From: Streptomyces sp. SPB162
Lineage (GTDB): Bacteria; Actinomycetota; Actinomycetes; Streptomycetales; Streptomycetaceae
NCBI RefSeq assembly: GCF_029504575.1
Contig: NZ_JAQFII010000001.1
Span: 3,293,001-3,357,000, forward strand
DNA: 64,000 nt
Direction: 5' to 3'
Shown: positions 33,316 to 41,064 of the stretch, piece after piece
Position numbering within the stretch: the stretch's first letter is position 1
Layout: each line of letters opens with the position of its first letter
The notes under the pieces: generated by a model
What the model saw: only the letters and a program-made list of their open reading frames with translations
The model's database searches: none
What the model was told of the DNA's origin: nothing
Translations under genes and position numbers: made by a program

Positions 33316-34454
33316 GGCCGCGGCTCCTTCGGGAGGCCGAGCACCCGCTCGGCGATGATGTTGCGCTGGATCTCGTCCGAGCCGCCATAGACGGTGTCGG
33401 CACGGCTGAAGAGGAACATCCGCTGCAGCGCGTCGAGCGCGTAGGGCTGGGACGGGGTCCAGGCGGTGGGGCCGGTCGCGGCCGCCGCGCCCCGGACCGC
33501 CATGGCCAGTTCGCCGAGTCGCTGGTGCCAGCCGCCCCAGAGCAGCTTGGCGACGCTGGGGGCGCCGGACGAGTCGGTGCCCAGGGTGCGCAGGGCGTTC
33601 CAGCGCATCGCCCTGAGTTCGGCCCACTGGCGGACGATCCGGGCCCGCAGGACGGGTTCGGTGTCGGCACCGGTGGTCCGGGCCAGGTCGGTGATCTCGC
33701 GCAGCTCCTGCTCGAAGCCGATCTGCTGGACGAGAGTGGACACCCCCCGCTCATAGCCGAGCAGGGACATGGCGACGGTCCAGCCGCCGCCCTCCGTCCC
33801 GACGAGGTGGTCGGCGGACGCGCGCGCGTCGTCGAAGAACACCTCGTTGAACTCGGCTTCGCCCGACATCTGGCGGATCGGCCGGACCTCGATCCGGCCG
33901 GGCTGGTCCATCGGCACCAGGAGAAAGCTGAGGCCGTGGTGCCGGCGCGAGCCGGGTTCCGTACGGGCCAGGACGAAGCACCAGTCGGCGTCCTGGGCGA
34001 GCGACGTCCAGATCTTCTGGCCGGTGATCCGGTACCCGCCATCGGTGTCCCGGACCGCCGCGGTGCGGATCCCGGCCAGGTCGGATCCGGCGTCCGGTTC
34101 GCTGTAGCCCTGGCACCACAGTTCCGCACCGCGGGCGATCGGAGGGAGGAAGCGGTCCCGCTGGGCGGGGGTGCCGTGGGCGAGGAGGGTGGGTGCGAGC
34201 AGGTTCTCGCCGATGTGGCCGGACCGGCCGGGGGCGCCGGATCGCGCGTACTCCTCACCCCAGACGACCTGCTGGGCGAGGGTCGCCCGGCGGTTGCCGT
34301 ACTCCCCGGTCCAGCCGAGCCCTATCCAGCCGGCCGCGCCGAGGGTGCGCTCCCAGCCGCGCCCGCCCGCAGCCCACCCGTCACGGTGCTCGGCGAGCCA
34401 GGCCCGCGCCTGGGCGCGGAAGGAGTCGGCCTCCGGGCCGAACGTGAAGTCCAC
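33312..34454 (-). CDS. acyl-CoA dehydrogenase
   Basis: 380 residues from GTG 34454 (MDFTFGPEADSFRAQARAWL). ACAD pattern: ELWCQGYSEPDAGSDLAGIRT (FAD-binding), KIWTSLAQDADWCFVLART, and C-terminal FSRADTVYGGSDEIQRNIIAERVLGLP. It resembles FadE-type large subunits of actinobacterial catabolic clusters. Coupled to the ALDH gene; 56 bp after the SDR gene. Confidence 0.92.
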   Translation of the reverse strand: MDFTFGPEADSFRAQARAWLAEHRDGWAAGGRGWERTLGAAGWIGLGWTGEYGNRRATLAQQVVWGEEYARSGAPGRSGHIGENLLAPTLLAHGTPAQRDRFLPPIARGAELWCQGYSEPDAGSDLAGIRTAAVRDTDGGYRITGQKIWTSLAQDADWCFVLARTEPGSRRHHGLSFLLVPMDQPGRIEVRPIRQMSGEAEFNEVFFDDARASADHLVGTEGGGWTVAMSLLGYERGVSTLVQQIGFEQELREITDLARTTGADTEPVLRARIVRQWAELRAMRWNALRTLGTDSSGAPSVAKLLWGGWHQRLGELAMAVRGAAAATGPTAWTPSQPYALDALQRMFLFSRADTVYGGSDEIQRNIIAERVLGLPKEPRP

Positions 34455-34510
34455 GGGTCCTCCGGTCGTCGGGCGGGTCGTCGGACGGTTCGTGCGCAAC
34501 GGGATGGTGG

Positions 34511-35419
34511 CTACGCGTTCGGCCGTTCCGCCGCGGCTGCTGCCGCGCGCATGGCCTCCAGCTGTTCGAGCATCGGCATCGGGTCGGCGCCGATGGTTCC
34601 GGGCAGCACGTCCGCGATACGCTCCGGCGTCCAGGGACCGTCGCCCCAGGCCGACCGCAGTTCCCGCGGCTGCGCCCAGACGGCGATCTTCGGTCCGGCG
34701 ACGGTATAGACCTGCCCCGTGATGTCGCGGGCGCGGTCGGAGAGCAGGAAGACGACCATGGCGGCCACGTCCTCCGGCTCGCCGATCTCCTTCAGCTCCA
34801 TGGGCACGTTCGCCGACATGCGGGTGCGCGCGACCGGGGCGACGCAGTTCGCCGTGACCCCGTACTTGTTGAGGCCCAGGGCGGCGCTGCGCACCAGCGA
34901 GATGATGCCGCCCTTCGCCGACGAGTAGTTCGCCTGCGAGACGCTGCCCTGGTGGTTGCCGCTGGTGAAGCCGATGAGTGTGCCGGCGCCCTGCTTGCGC
35001 ATGGCCGCGGACGCGGCGCGGAAGACGGTGAAGGTGCCTTTCAGGTGCGTGGCGATGACCGGGTCCCACTCCTCCTCGCCCATGTTGAAGAGCATGCGTT
35101 CGCGCAGGATGCCGGCCACACACACGACGCCGTCGATGCGCCCCCACGTCTCGACGGCCGTGGTGACGATGCGGGCGCCGCCCGCCATCGTCGACACGTC
35201 GTCGGCGACGGCGACGGCCTCGCCGCCCGCCGCCTGGATCTCCTTGACGACCGACTCCGCGATCTCGCTCGCCGGTTCGCTCGCACCGTCGATCGAGACC
35301 CCGTAGTCGTTGACGACGACCTTGGCGCCCTCGGCGGCGCAGGCGAGCGCCACCGCGCGCCCGATGCCGCGCCCGGCGCCCGTGACGGCGATGACTTTTC
35401 CGGTCAGGAAGTTGCCCAC
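34511..35419 (-). CDS. short-chain dehydrogenase/reductase
   Basis: 302 residues from GTG 35419. The cofactor motif TGAGRGIGRAVALACA near residue 14, the active-site YSSAKGG Tyr-Lys pair and preceding Ser in GFTSGNHQG are intact, so it should be catalytic. The long form with a C-terminal extension resembles hydroxyacyl-CoA or 17-beta-hydroxysteroid dehydrogenase domains of bacterial beta-oxidation. First gene of the leftward SDR-ACAD-ALDH-ADH operon below operator 9. Confidence 0.92.
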   Translation of the reverse strand: MGNFLTGKVIAVTGAGRGIGRAVALACAAEGAKVVVNDYGVSIDGASEPASEIAESVVKEIQAAGGEAVAVADDVSTMAGGARIVTTAVETWGRIDGVVCVAGILRERMLFNMGEEEWDPVIATHLKGTFTVFRAASAAMRKQGAGTLIGFTSGNHQGSVSQANYSSAKGGIISLVRSAALGLNKYGVTANCVAPVARTRMSANVPMELKEIGEPEDVAAMVVFLLSDRARDITGQVYTVAGPKIAVWAQPRELRSAWGDGPWTPERIADVLPGTIGADPMPMLEQLEAMRAAAAAAERPNA

Positions 35420-35441
35420 GTCCCGCCCCTTCTCATGGTTT

Positions 35442-35456
35442 CTGACGGACCGTTAG
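35442..35456. promoter_or_regulatory. operator palindrome 9
   Basis: CTGACGGACCGTTAG, with one mismatch in the last arm, between the divergent SDR operon and the cyclase gene. Confidence 0.75.
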
Positions 35457-35509
35457 ATTCTAGGAGTGAGTACACACCCCAGCACAAGCCCTACGACCAG
35501 GAGGCCGCT

Positions 35510-36436
35510 GTGACGCTTCCCGCCGAGTTCCACGACATCGCCAAACGGATCAACAACTGGGGGCGGTGGGGCGAGGGCGACGAGATCGGCACGCTGAACC
35601 TGATCACCGACGACGTGGTGCGCGTCGCGGCCGGGACCGTACGCAGCGGCCGGCGCATCCCGCTGGCCCTGCCGCTGCAGCAGGACGGGGTGCAGACCGG
35701 CATGATCCCCGGCCGGGTCAACCCGCTGCGCACGATGGTCGCGCTGAACCTGGAGATGTTCGGCCCGGGGACCATCGCCACCAGCGACGACGCCGTCACG
35801 ATGGGCTTGCAGGCGGCTACCCACTGGGACGGCCTGACGCACGTCTCGCACTCCGGGAAGATCTACAACGGCCGTCCGGCCGACTCGATCACCGCGCACG
35901 GCGGCGCCGCCTTCAGCGGCATCGAGAAGATGACGACCCTGGTCTCACGCGGTGTGCTGCTCGACGTCGCCGCCGCCAGGAAGCTGGACCGGCTGCCCGG
36001 CGACCACGCGGTCACCCCCGAGGATCTGGAGGCGGCCGAGGAACTGGCGGGCACCGCGGTCCGCGCCGGGGACGTCGTGCTGGTCCGCACCGGCCAGATG
36101 CGCTCCTACCTGGGCGGCGACAAGCACGGCTACGCCTTCCCGTCCCCCGGGCTCTCCATCAGGACGCCGGAGTGGTTCCACGCCCGCGACGTGGCGGCGG
36201 TCGCCAACGACACGCTCACGTTCGAGATCTTCCCGCCCGAGATCGAGAACCTCTGGCTGCCGGTGCACGGGCTCGATCTGGTGGAAATGGGTATGCCACA
36301 GGGCCAGAACTGGAACCTGGAGGAGCTGTCAGAGGCCTGCGCCGAGGCGGGGCGGTACGAATTCTTCCTGGACGCCACGCCCGAGCCCTTCGTGGGCGGG
36401 ACAGGCAGTCCGGTCGCACCGGTCGCAGTGCTCTAG
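35510..36436 (+). CDS. cyclase-family (kynurenine-formamidase-like) hydrolase
   Basis: 308 residues; GTG 35510 preceded by AGGAGG (35498-35503). The family metal-binding pattern is seen in HWDGLTHVSHSG (His-x-Asp type) with additional SGIEKMTTLVSRGVLLDV and GDVVLVRTGQM. Members hydrolyse C-N or C-C bonds in cyclic or amide substrates using a metal ion. In this regulon it may open a ring (inference). Its 3' end overlaps the convergent ATPase gene by 108 bp. Confidence 0.87.
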   Translation: MTLPAEFHDIAKRINNWGRWGEGDEIGTLNLITDDVVRVAAGTVRSGRRIPLALPLQQDGVQTGMIPGRVNPLRTMVALNLEMFGPGTIATSDDAVTMGLQAATHWDGLTHVSHSGKIYNGRPADSITAHGGAAFSGIEKMTTLVSRGVLLDVAAARKLDRLPGDHAVTPEDLEAAEELAGTAVRAGDVVLVRTGQMRSYLGGDKHGYAFPSPGLSIRTPEWFHARDVAAVANDTLTFEIFPPEIENLWLPVHGLDLVEMGMPQGQNWNLEELSEACAEAGRYEFFLDATPEPFVGGTGSPVAPVAVL

Positions 36437-37066
36437 ACGCTTCAGGCTGATCCGCTGGTCCGTGCGGGTCCGGTCCGCGAGCGGGCGGTCCTTCACTGCC
36501 CGGTCCTTCACTGCCCGGTCCTTGACCAACCGGTCCCTGCCGACGGGGTCCTTGACCAACCGGTCGGCCACCCGGTCAGTCGCCCGGTCAGTCGCCTGGT
36601 CGGCGGCGCGGTGTGTCACGCCCTGGCGCTCACCGGGCTGCTGGTCGCCGGCCTCCCGGCAGGCGATCCGCTCGGCACGGTCCACCTCGCACCAGATGCG
36701 CTTGCCGCCCCCTTCGGGCTGCCAGCCCCACCGGTCGGCCAGCCCGTCCACCAGCTCCAGGCCGCGGCCGCCGGTCTCGTCCCGCTGCGCGTGCCGCGGG
36801 GTGGGCGGGCAGTCGCTGGTGTCCGCCACCTCGACTCGGACCGTCGCGTCGGAGGCGTCGGGGAAGAGCATGCGCAGGACGGCCGGACAGCCGGTGTGCA
36901 CGACCGCGTTCGTCACGAGCTCGGAGATCAGCAGGATCAACGTCTCCGCCAGCGGCTCGTCGGCCCCTATCCCGGAGCCGAGGAGTCGTGAGCGCGCCCA
37001 TCGCCTGGCCCGGCCCACTTCCGCGGGATCCGCACCGACCTCGAGCTGAACCTGGAGCACCTGCAC
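36329..37066 (-). CDS. ATP-binding regulatory protein with long repetitive basic/acidic tail
   Basis: 245 residues from GTG 37066. Residues 1-140 are a HATPase_c domain of the RsbW/SpoIIAB type (LISELVTNAVVHTG, then GGRGLELVDGLADRWGWQP). Residues about 155-205 are repetitive heptad-like charged sequence (DQATDRATDR, RLVKD, RAVKDRAVKDR), encoded by DNA repeats of the CGGTCCTTCACTGCC type, and the final part overlaps the cyclase gene antisense. The tail is not typical of the family and may reflect repeat-driven loss of an original stop codon. Confidence 0.8.
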   Translation of the reverse strand: MQVLQVQLEVGADPAEVGRARRWARSRLLGSGIGADEPLAETLILLISELVTNAVVHTGCPAVLRMLFPDASDATVRVEVADTSDCPPTPRHAQRDETGGRGLELVDGLADRWGWQPEGGGKRIWCEVDRAERIACREAGDQQPGERQGVTHRAADQATDRATDRVADRLVKDPVGRDRLVKDRAVKDRAVKDRPLADRTRTDQRISLKRLEHCDRCDRTACPAHEGLGRGVQEEFVPPRLGAGL

Positions 37067-37463
37067 CGCTCACACCATCCGAACCGGCGGACACATCGCC
37101 TCGCGCCACAGGCGGGTCACCGTACGTGACTCCCACGACACACAGCATGATTGACCTACAGTCACCACGACAAGCGCTTCGGGCATATTCCAGCGGAAAG
37201 AAGTATGCGGAGCGCATACTGCGCGAAGCACCTTGCGAGGCGTTGCATGCGGAGGATTCGAACACTTAGGCGTCCCACGTGCGGCGCCCGCCCGGCTCCG
37301 CCGGCCGCGGCGACCAACTGGCGCCTCTGTACCTCTCGCACCCGATGGAGCGTACCCGAGGAGGACGCCGACTCCAGTCCGTCACGAGTAACGCATCGGA
37401 CACAACCCGATATCAACGCAGCGTCACCGGTCGTTCACCGGGTCTTCACGGTCTTCAAGGTCT
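37067..37463. other. 397-bp intergenic region with dyads, no gene recognised
   Basis: It contains a weak operator-like core TGACCTACAGTCA (37152-37164) and the perfect 19-bp dyad AGTATGCGGAGCGCATACT (37202-37220). Short frames exist on both strands but none shows a start with ribosome-binding site or a recognisable protein. Confidence 0.5.
37202..37220. promoter_or_regulatory. perfect 8+3+8 palindrome AGTATGCG-GAG-CGCATACT
   Basis: Perfect dyad about 136 bp upstream of the ATPase gene, in relatively AT-rich sequence; form and position fit a binding site for a dimeric regulator. Confidence 0.5.
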
Positions 37464-38477
37464 TCACGCGAGCAGCCCCGCCGCCAGCTCCTCCTCGAGA
37501 CGCTCCGCGTCCCCGCGCCCGGCGGCGAGCACCCAGGACCGCTTGATGTGGAGGTGTACGTCGGCCTCCCATGTGAAGCCCATCCCTCCGAAGACCTGCA
37601 GACAGTCCCGTGCGTTACGCGCCGCCGCGTCGTCGGCGAGCAGCCGCGCCGCGGCCGTCTCGAAGCCGTCGCCGGACACCGCCGCCGCGTAGACAGCCGT
37701 GCGGGCCATCTCCACCCGCACGAGCATGTCCGCACACAGGTGCTTCACCGCCTGGAACGCCCCGATCGGCCGTCCGAACTGCTCACGTTCCCGCGCGTGT
37801 TGCACGGCCATCGCCAACGTCCTGCCGGCGCTGCCGACCTGCTGCGCCGCGGTCAGCAGCGCGGCCTCCCGCCGCAGCGGGGCCGGGTCGACGTCGGTGA
37901 GGGGCTCGCCACCGTGGGCGCCACCGTGTGGCAGGTGGAGGGGGGTGAGCGGGTCGGCGGAGCGGATCGCCGCCGCCGGGAATCCGTCCGCCGTGAAGAG
38001 CCCGACGCGCGGCACGGACGAAGCCCCGCGCTCCCCCAGCGCCAGCACGGCGTCGACGGCGCCCAGGTGCCCGACCGGGGCGGGCGGCAGCGCCAGGGCC
38101 ACCAGCAGGTCCCCGGCCGCCGCGCCCGCCGCCACCGGCCCGGGCAGGTGCGTCGCCGCCAGGTGTGTGCCGACCAGCGGACCCGGCAGCAGGACACGCC
38201 CGGCCTCCTCGAAGACGAGCACCGCCTCGGGCAGCCCGAGTCCCACGCCGCCGGCCGCCTCCGGCAGCCTGAGCGCGAAGAACCCGGCCGCGCCCAACTC
38301 ACGCCACAACGCCCGGTCGACCACCTGCGGGCCGCCCGCCACCCGCGGACCGCCCGCCACCGACGTGTCCCCCGCGTCCACCGCCGCCCGCAGCGCCTCG
38401 CGCGGAAACCGCCCGGCGAGCAGCTCCCGCACGCCCGTCCGCAGCGCCTCTTGATCTTCTGTGGGTTGGAAGTCCAC
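37464..38477 (-). CDS. acyl-CoA dehydrogenase family, small-subunit type
   Basis: 337 residues from GTG 38477 (MDFQPTEDQEALRTGV). C-terminal motifs REQFGRPIGAFQAVKHLCAD and FGGMGFTWEADVHLHIKRSW mark an ACAD, but the middle FAD-binding region is shortened and the catalytic Glu is not evident. This is the pattern of the partner subunit in alpha2beta2 FadE complexes of steroid-type catabolism. It lies 22 bp downstream of the full-length dehydrogenase gene, its likely partner. Confidence 0.87.
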   Translation of the reverse strand: MDFQPTEDQEALRTGVRELLAGRFPREALRAAVDAGDTSVAGGPRVAGGPQVVDRALWRELGAAGFFALRLPEAAGGVGLGLPEAVLVFEEAGRVLLPGPLVGTHLAATHLPGPVAAGAAAGDLLVALALPPAPVGHLGAVDAVLALGERGASSVPRVGLFTADGFPAAAIRSADPLTPLHLPHGGAHGGEPLTDVDPAPLRREAALLTAAQQVGSAGRTLAMAVQHAREREQFGRPIGAFQAVKHLCADMLVRVEMARTAVYAAAVSGDGFETAAARLLADDAAARNARDCLQVFGGMGFTWEADVHLHIKRSWVLAAGRGDAERLEEELAAGLLA

Positions 38478-38499
38478 GGTCAGCCCCCGTTCCTCGGCT

Positions 38500-39666
38500 T
38501 CAGCCCTTCGGGAGGCCGAGGATGCGCTCGGCCACGATGTTCTTCTGGATCTGCGAGGTACCGGCCGCGATCGTGTAGGAGAGCGACGACAGCCGCTCCG
38601 CCGTCCACGGATGCCCGGCGTCCTGCGCGAGCGGCCCCAGCACCTCGGCGGCCGCGTCGTACAGCTCCTGCCGGGCGTGCGAGTAGCGCAGCTTGAAGAC
38701 CGACCCGCCGGTCCCGGGCACTCCCGTGCCGCCCGCCCGCAGCGAGCGCTCCGCCTCGCTGACGTTCCACTGGGTGAGCCGCCACAGGACGGAGAACTCG
38801 GCGGCGAGCCGGCCCAGCCTGCGCCGCAGCGCCGGATCGTCCCAGCCGCCGTTCTCCTTCGCGGCGCGCGCCACCTCGCCCAGGACGCGGCGGCAGGCGA
38901 CGACCTCACCGACGAAGGCGGTGCCGCGCTCGAAGGAGAGCGTGACCATGGTGACGCGCCAGCCGTCGTTCTCCTCCCCCACCCGGTTGGCGACCGGGAC
39001 CCGCACCTCGTCGAGGAACATCTCGGCGAACTCCGTCGACCCCGCCAGGGTGCGCAGCGGCCGTACCGTGACGCCCCGGGCGTCCATCGGCATCGCCAGC
39101 CAGGAGATGCCGCGGTGCTTGGGCGCCCGCGGATCGGTGCGGACCAGCAGTTCGCACCAGTCCGCCACCTCGGCGTGCGAGGTCCAGATCTTCGAGCCGG
39201 TCACCACGTACGCGTCGCCGTCGCGGACCGCGCGGGTCCGCAGCGAGGCCAGGTCGGAGCCGGCGCCGGGTTCGCTGAACCCCTGGCACCACACCTCGTC
39301 GCCCCGCAGCACCGGCGGCAGCCAGCGCCGCCGCTGCTCCTCGGTGCCCTCGGCGGCGATGGTGGGCCCGGCGTGCAGCAGCCCCACGAAGTTGGCGCCC
39401 ACGTAGGGCGCGCCCGCGTTCTCCGTCTCCTCGAGGAAGATCAGGTGCTGCACCGGCGTCGCGCCCCGTCCGCCCGCGTCGACCGGCCAGTGCAGGCCCG
39501 CGTACCCGGCGTCGTACAGCATCCGCTGCCAGCCGGCGTCGTACGCGCGCCGCCCCGGCCAGTCGCGGGGGTCGGGGCGGGGCGGCAGCTTCGGCAGGAC
39601 GTCGCGGAGCCAGGACCGCAGTCCGGCCCGGAACTCCTCCTGCTCCGCGGTGTACGTCAGATCCAC
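38500..39666 (-). CDS. acyl-CoA dehydrogenase, large-subunit type
   Basis: 388 residues from GTG 39666. Motifs: EVWCQGFSEPGAGSDLASLR, KIWTSHAEVADWCELLVRTD and C-terminal AAGTSQIQKNIVAERILGLP. Expected to dehydrogenate an acyl-CoA at the alpha-beta position, in complex with the following gene product. It starts 8 bp after the amidohydrolase stop and is in the same operon. Confidence 0.92.
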   Translation of the reverse strand: MDLTYTAEQEEFRAGLRSWLRDVLPKLPPRPDPRDWPGRRAYDAGWQRMLYDAGYAGLHWPVDAGGRGATPVQHLIFLEETENAGAPYVGANFVGLLHAGPTIAAEGTEEQRRRWLPPVLRGDEVWCQGFSEPGAGSDLASLRTRAVRDGDAYVVTGSKIWTSHAEVADWCELLVRTDPRAPKHRGISWLAMPMDARGVTVRPLRTLAGSTEFAEMFLDEVRVPVANRVGEENDGWRVTMVTLSFERGTAFVGEVVACRRVLGEVARAAKENGGWDDPALRRRLGRLAAEFSVLWRLTQWNVSEAERSLRAGGTGVPGTGGSVFKLRYSHARQELYDAAAEVLGPLAQDAGHPWTAERLSSLSYTIAAGTSQIQKNIVAERILGLPKG

Positions 39667-39673
39667 GCGCGCC

Positions 39674-40900
39674 TCACCTGCCGGCCTTCGCGAAGGCGGA
39701 CAGATCCAGGCCCCGGTCGAAGTCGAGGTCGAGCATCCGGATCGCGTTGCCGCGCATGAGCTTGTAGACGGTCTCGTCGTCGAGCCCCTTCATGTGGTCC
39801 TCGGCGACCGCCTTGGTGTGCGGGAAGGTCGAGTCCACGTGCGGGTAGTCCGTCTCGAAGGTCGCGTTGTCCCGCCCGACGACGTCCAGCGACGCGACCC
39901 CGTGCTTGTCGCGGAAGAAGCAGCAGAAGATCTGCCGGTAGTAGTACGTCGACGGCGGCTCGGGGATGATGTCGCGCACCCCGCCCCAGGCCCGGTGCTC
40001 CTCCCAGACGGTGTCGGCGCGCTCCAGGGCGTACGGGATCCAGCCCATCTGGCCCTCGCTGTACGCGAGCTTGAGCGTCGGGAACCTGACGAGGACCCCG
40101 CTGAAGAGGAAGTCCATCATCGAGGCCATCGCGTTGTTGAAGCTGAGCGCGGCCTGGACGGCGGGCGGCGCGTCCGGTGAGGCGGCGGGCATCTGCGAGG
40201 ACGAGCCGATGTGCATGTTCACGACCGTGCCGGTCTCCTGGCACACCGCGAAGAAGGGGTCCCAGTAGCCGGAGTGGATGCTCGGCAGGCCCAGGTGCGT
40301 CGGGATCTCGCTGAAGGTGACGGCCTTGACGCCGCGAGCGGCGTTGCGGCGGATCTCGGCGACGGCCAGGTCGATGTCCCACAGCGGGATGATGCACAGC
40401 GGGATGAGCCGGCCGCCGCTGTCGCCGCACCACTCGTCGACCATCCAGTCGTTGTAGGCGCGCACGCAGGCGAGCGCGACCTCCTTGTCGTGCGCCTCGG
40501 AGAACGTCTGGCCGCAGAACCGCGGGAAGGTGGGGAAGCAGAGCGACGCCTCGACGTGGTTGAGGTCCATGTCCGCCAGGCGTTCCTTGGGGTCCCAGCA
40601 GCCGCGGCGCATCTCGGCGCGGGTGATGCCCTCCAGCGTCATGTCGTCGCGGTCGAAGCCGACGGCGGCGATGTTCCGCTTGTACGGGAACTTGAGGTCC
40701 TCGTAGATCCACCAGTCGGTCGGCGGGCCGTCCGGGTCCATCGTGATCTGGTACTTCCCCGCGACGTACGCCAGCTCACCGATGCCCGCGGTCAGCGGCT
40801 TCGGGCCGCGGTCGCGGTACTGGGCCGGCAGCCACCTGTCGAAGAGGTGCGCGGGTTCGATCACGTGGTCGTCGACGCTGATGATCCTGGGCAGTTCCAT
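39674..40900 (-). CDS. amidohydrolase-2 family metal-dependent hydrolase/decarboxylase
   Basis: 408 residues from ATG 40900 with GGGAGAGG upstream. N-terminal metal pattern ISVDDHVIEPAHLF, central VNMHIGSSSQMP and C-terminal ETDYPHVDSTFPHTK, followed by MRGNAIRMLDLD, as in gamma-resorcylate decarboxylase/ACMSD relatives. Members cleave C-C or C-N bonds. First gene of an operon with two acyl-CoA dehydrogenases, below operator 10. Confidence 0.9.
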   Translation of the reverse strand: MELPRIISVDDHVIEPAHLFDRWLPAQYRDRGPKPLTAGIGELAYVAGKYQITMDPDGPPTDWWIYEDLKFPYKRNIAAVGFDRDDMTLEGITRAEMRRGCWDPKERLADMDLNHVEASLCFPTFPRFCGQTFSEAHDKEVALACVRAYNDWMVDEWCGDSGGRLIPLCIIPLWDIDLAVAEIRRNAARGVKAVTFSEIPTHLGLPSIHSGYWDPFFAVCQETGTVVNMHIGSSSQMPAASPDAPPAVQAALSFNNAMASMMDFLFSGVLVRFPTLKLAYSEGQMGWIPYALERADTVWEEHRAWGGVRDIIPEPPSTYYYRQIFCCFFRDKHGVASLDVVGRDNATFETDYPHVDSTFPHTKAVAEDHMKGLDDETVYKLMRGNAIRMLDLDFDRGLDLSAFAKAGR

Positions 40901-40918
40901 CGGCCTCTCCCTGCAGAT

Positions 40919-40933
40919 CTGATGGATCGTCAG
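40919..40933. promoter_or_regulatory. operator palindrome 10
   Basis: CTGATGGATCGTCAG, 19 bp upstream of the amidohydrolase start. Confidence 0.8.
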
Positions 40934-41021
40934 ATTTAGAGTACGCACGCACACACCCCGCGTCCATCGGCGTCACACCCCTGGACCAGCGGGGTCCCGC
41001 CGCATACGCTGCCGCCAGGAT

Positions 41022-41036
41022 CTGACGCTACGTCAG
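41022..41036. promoter_or_regulatory. operator palindrome 11
   Basis: CTGACGCTACGTCAG, 29 bp upstream of the CoA-ligase start; operators 10 and 11 share one divergent intergenic region. Confidence 0.8.
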
Positions 41037-41064
41037 GTTCGGTGACGGTACGGAGGAGACCGGC

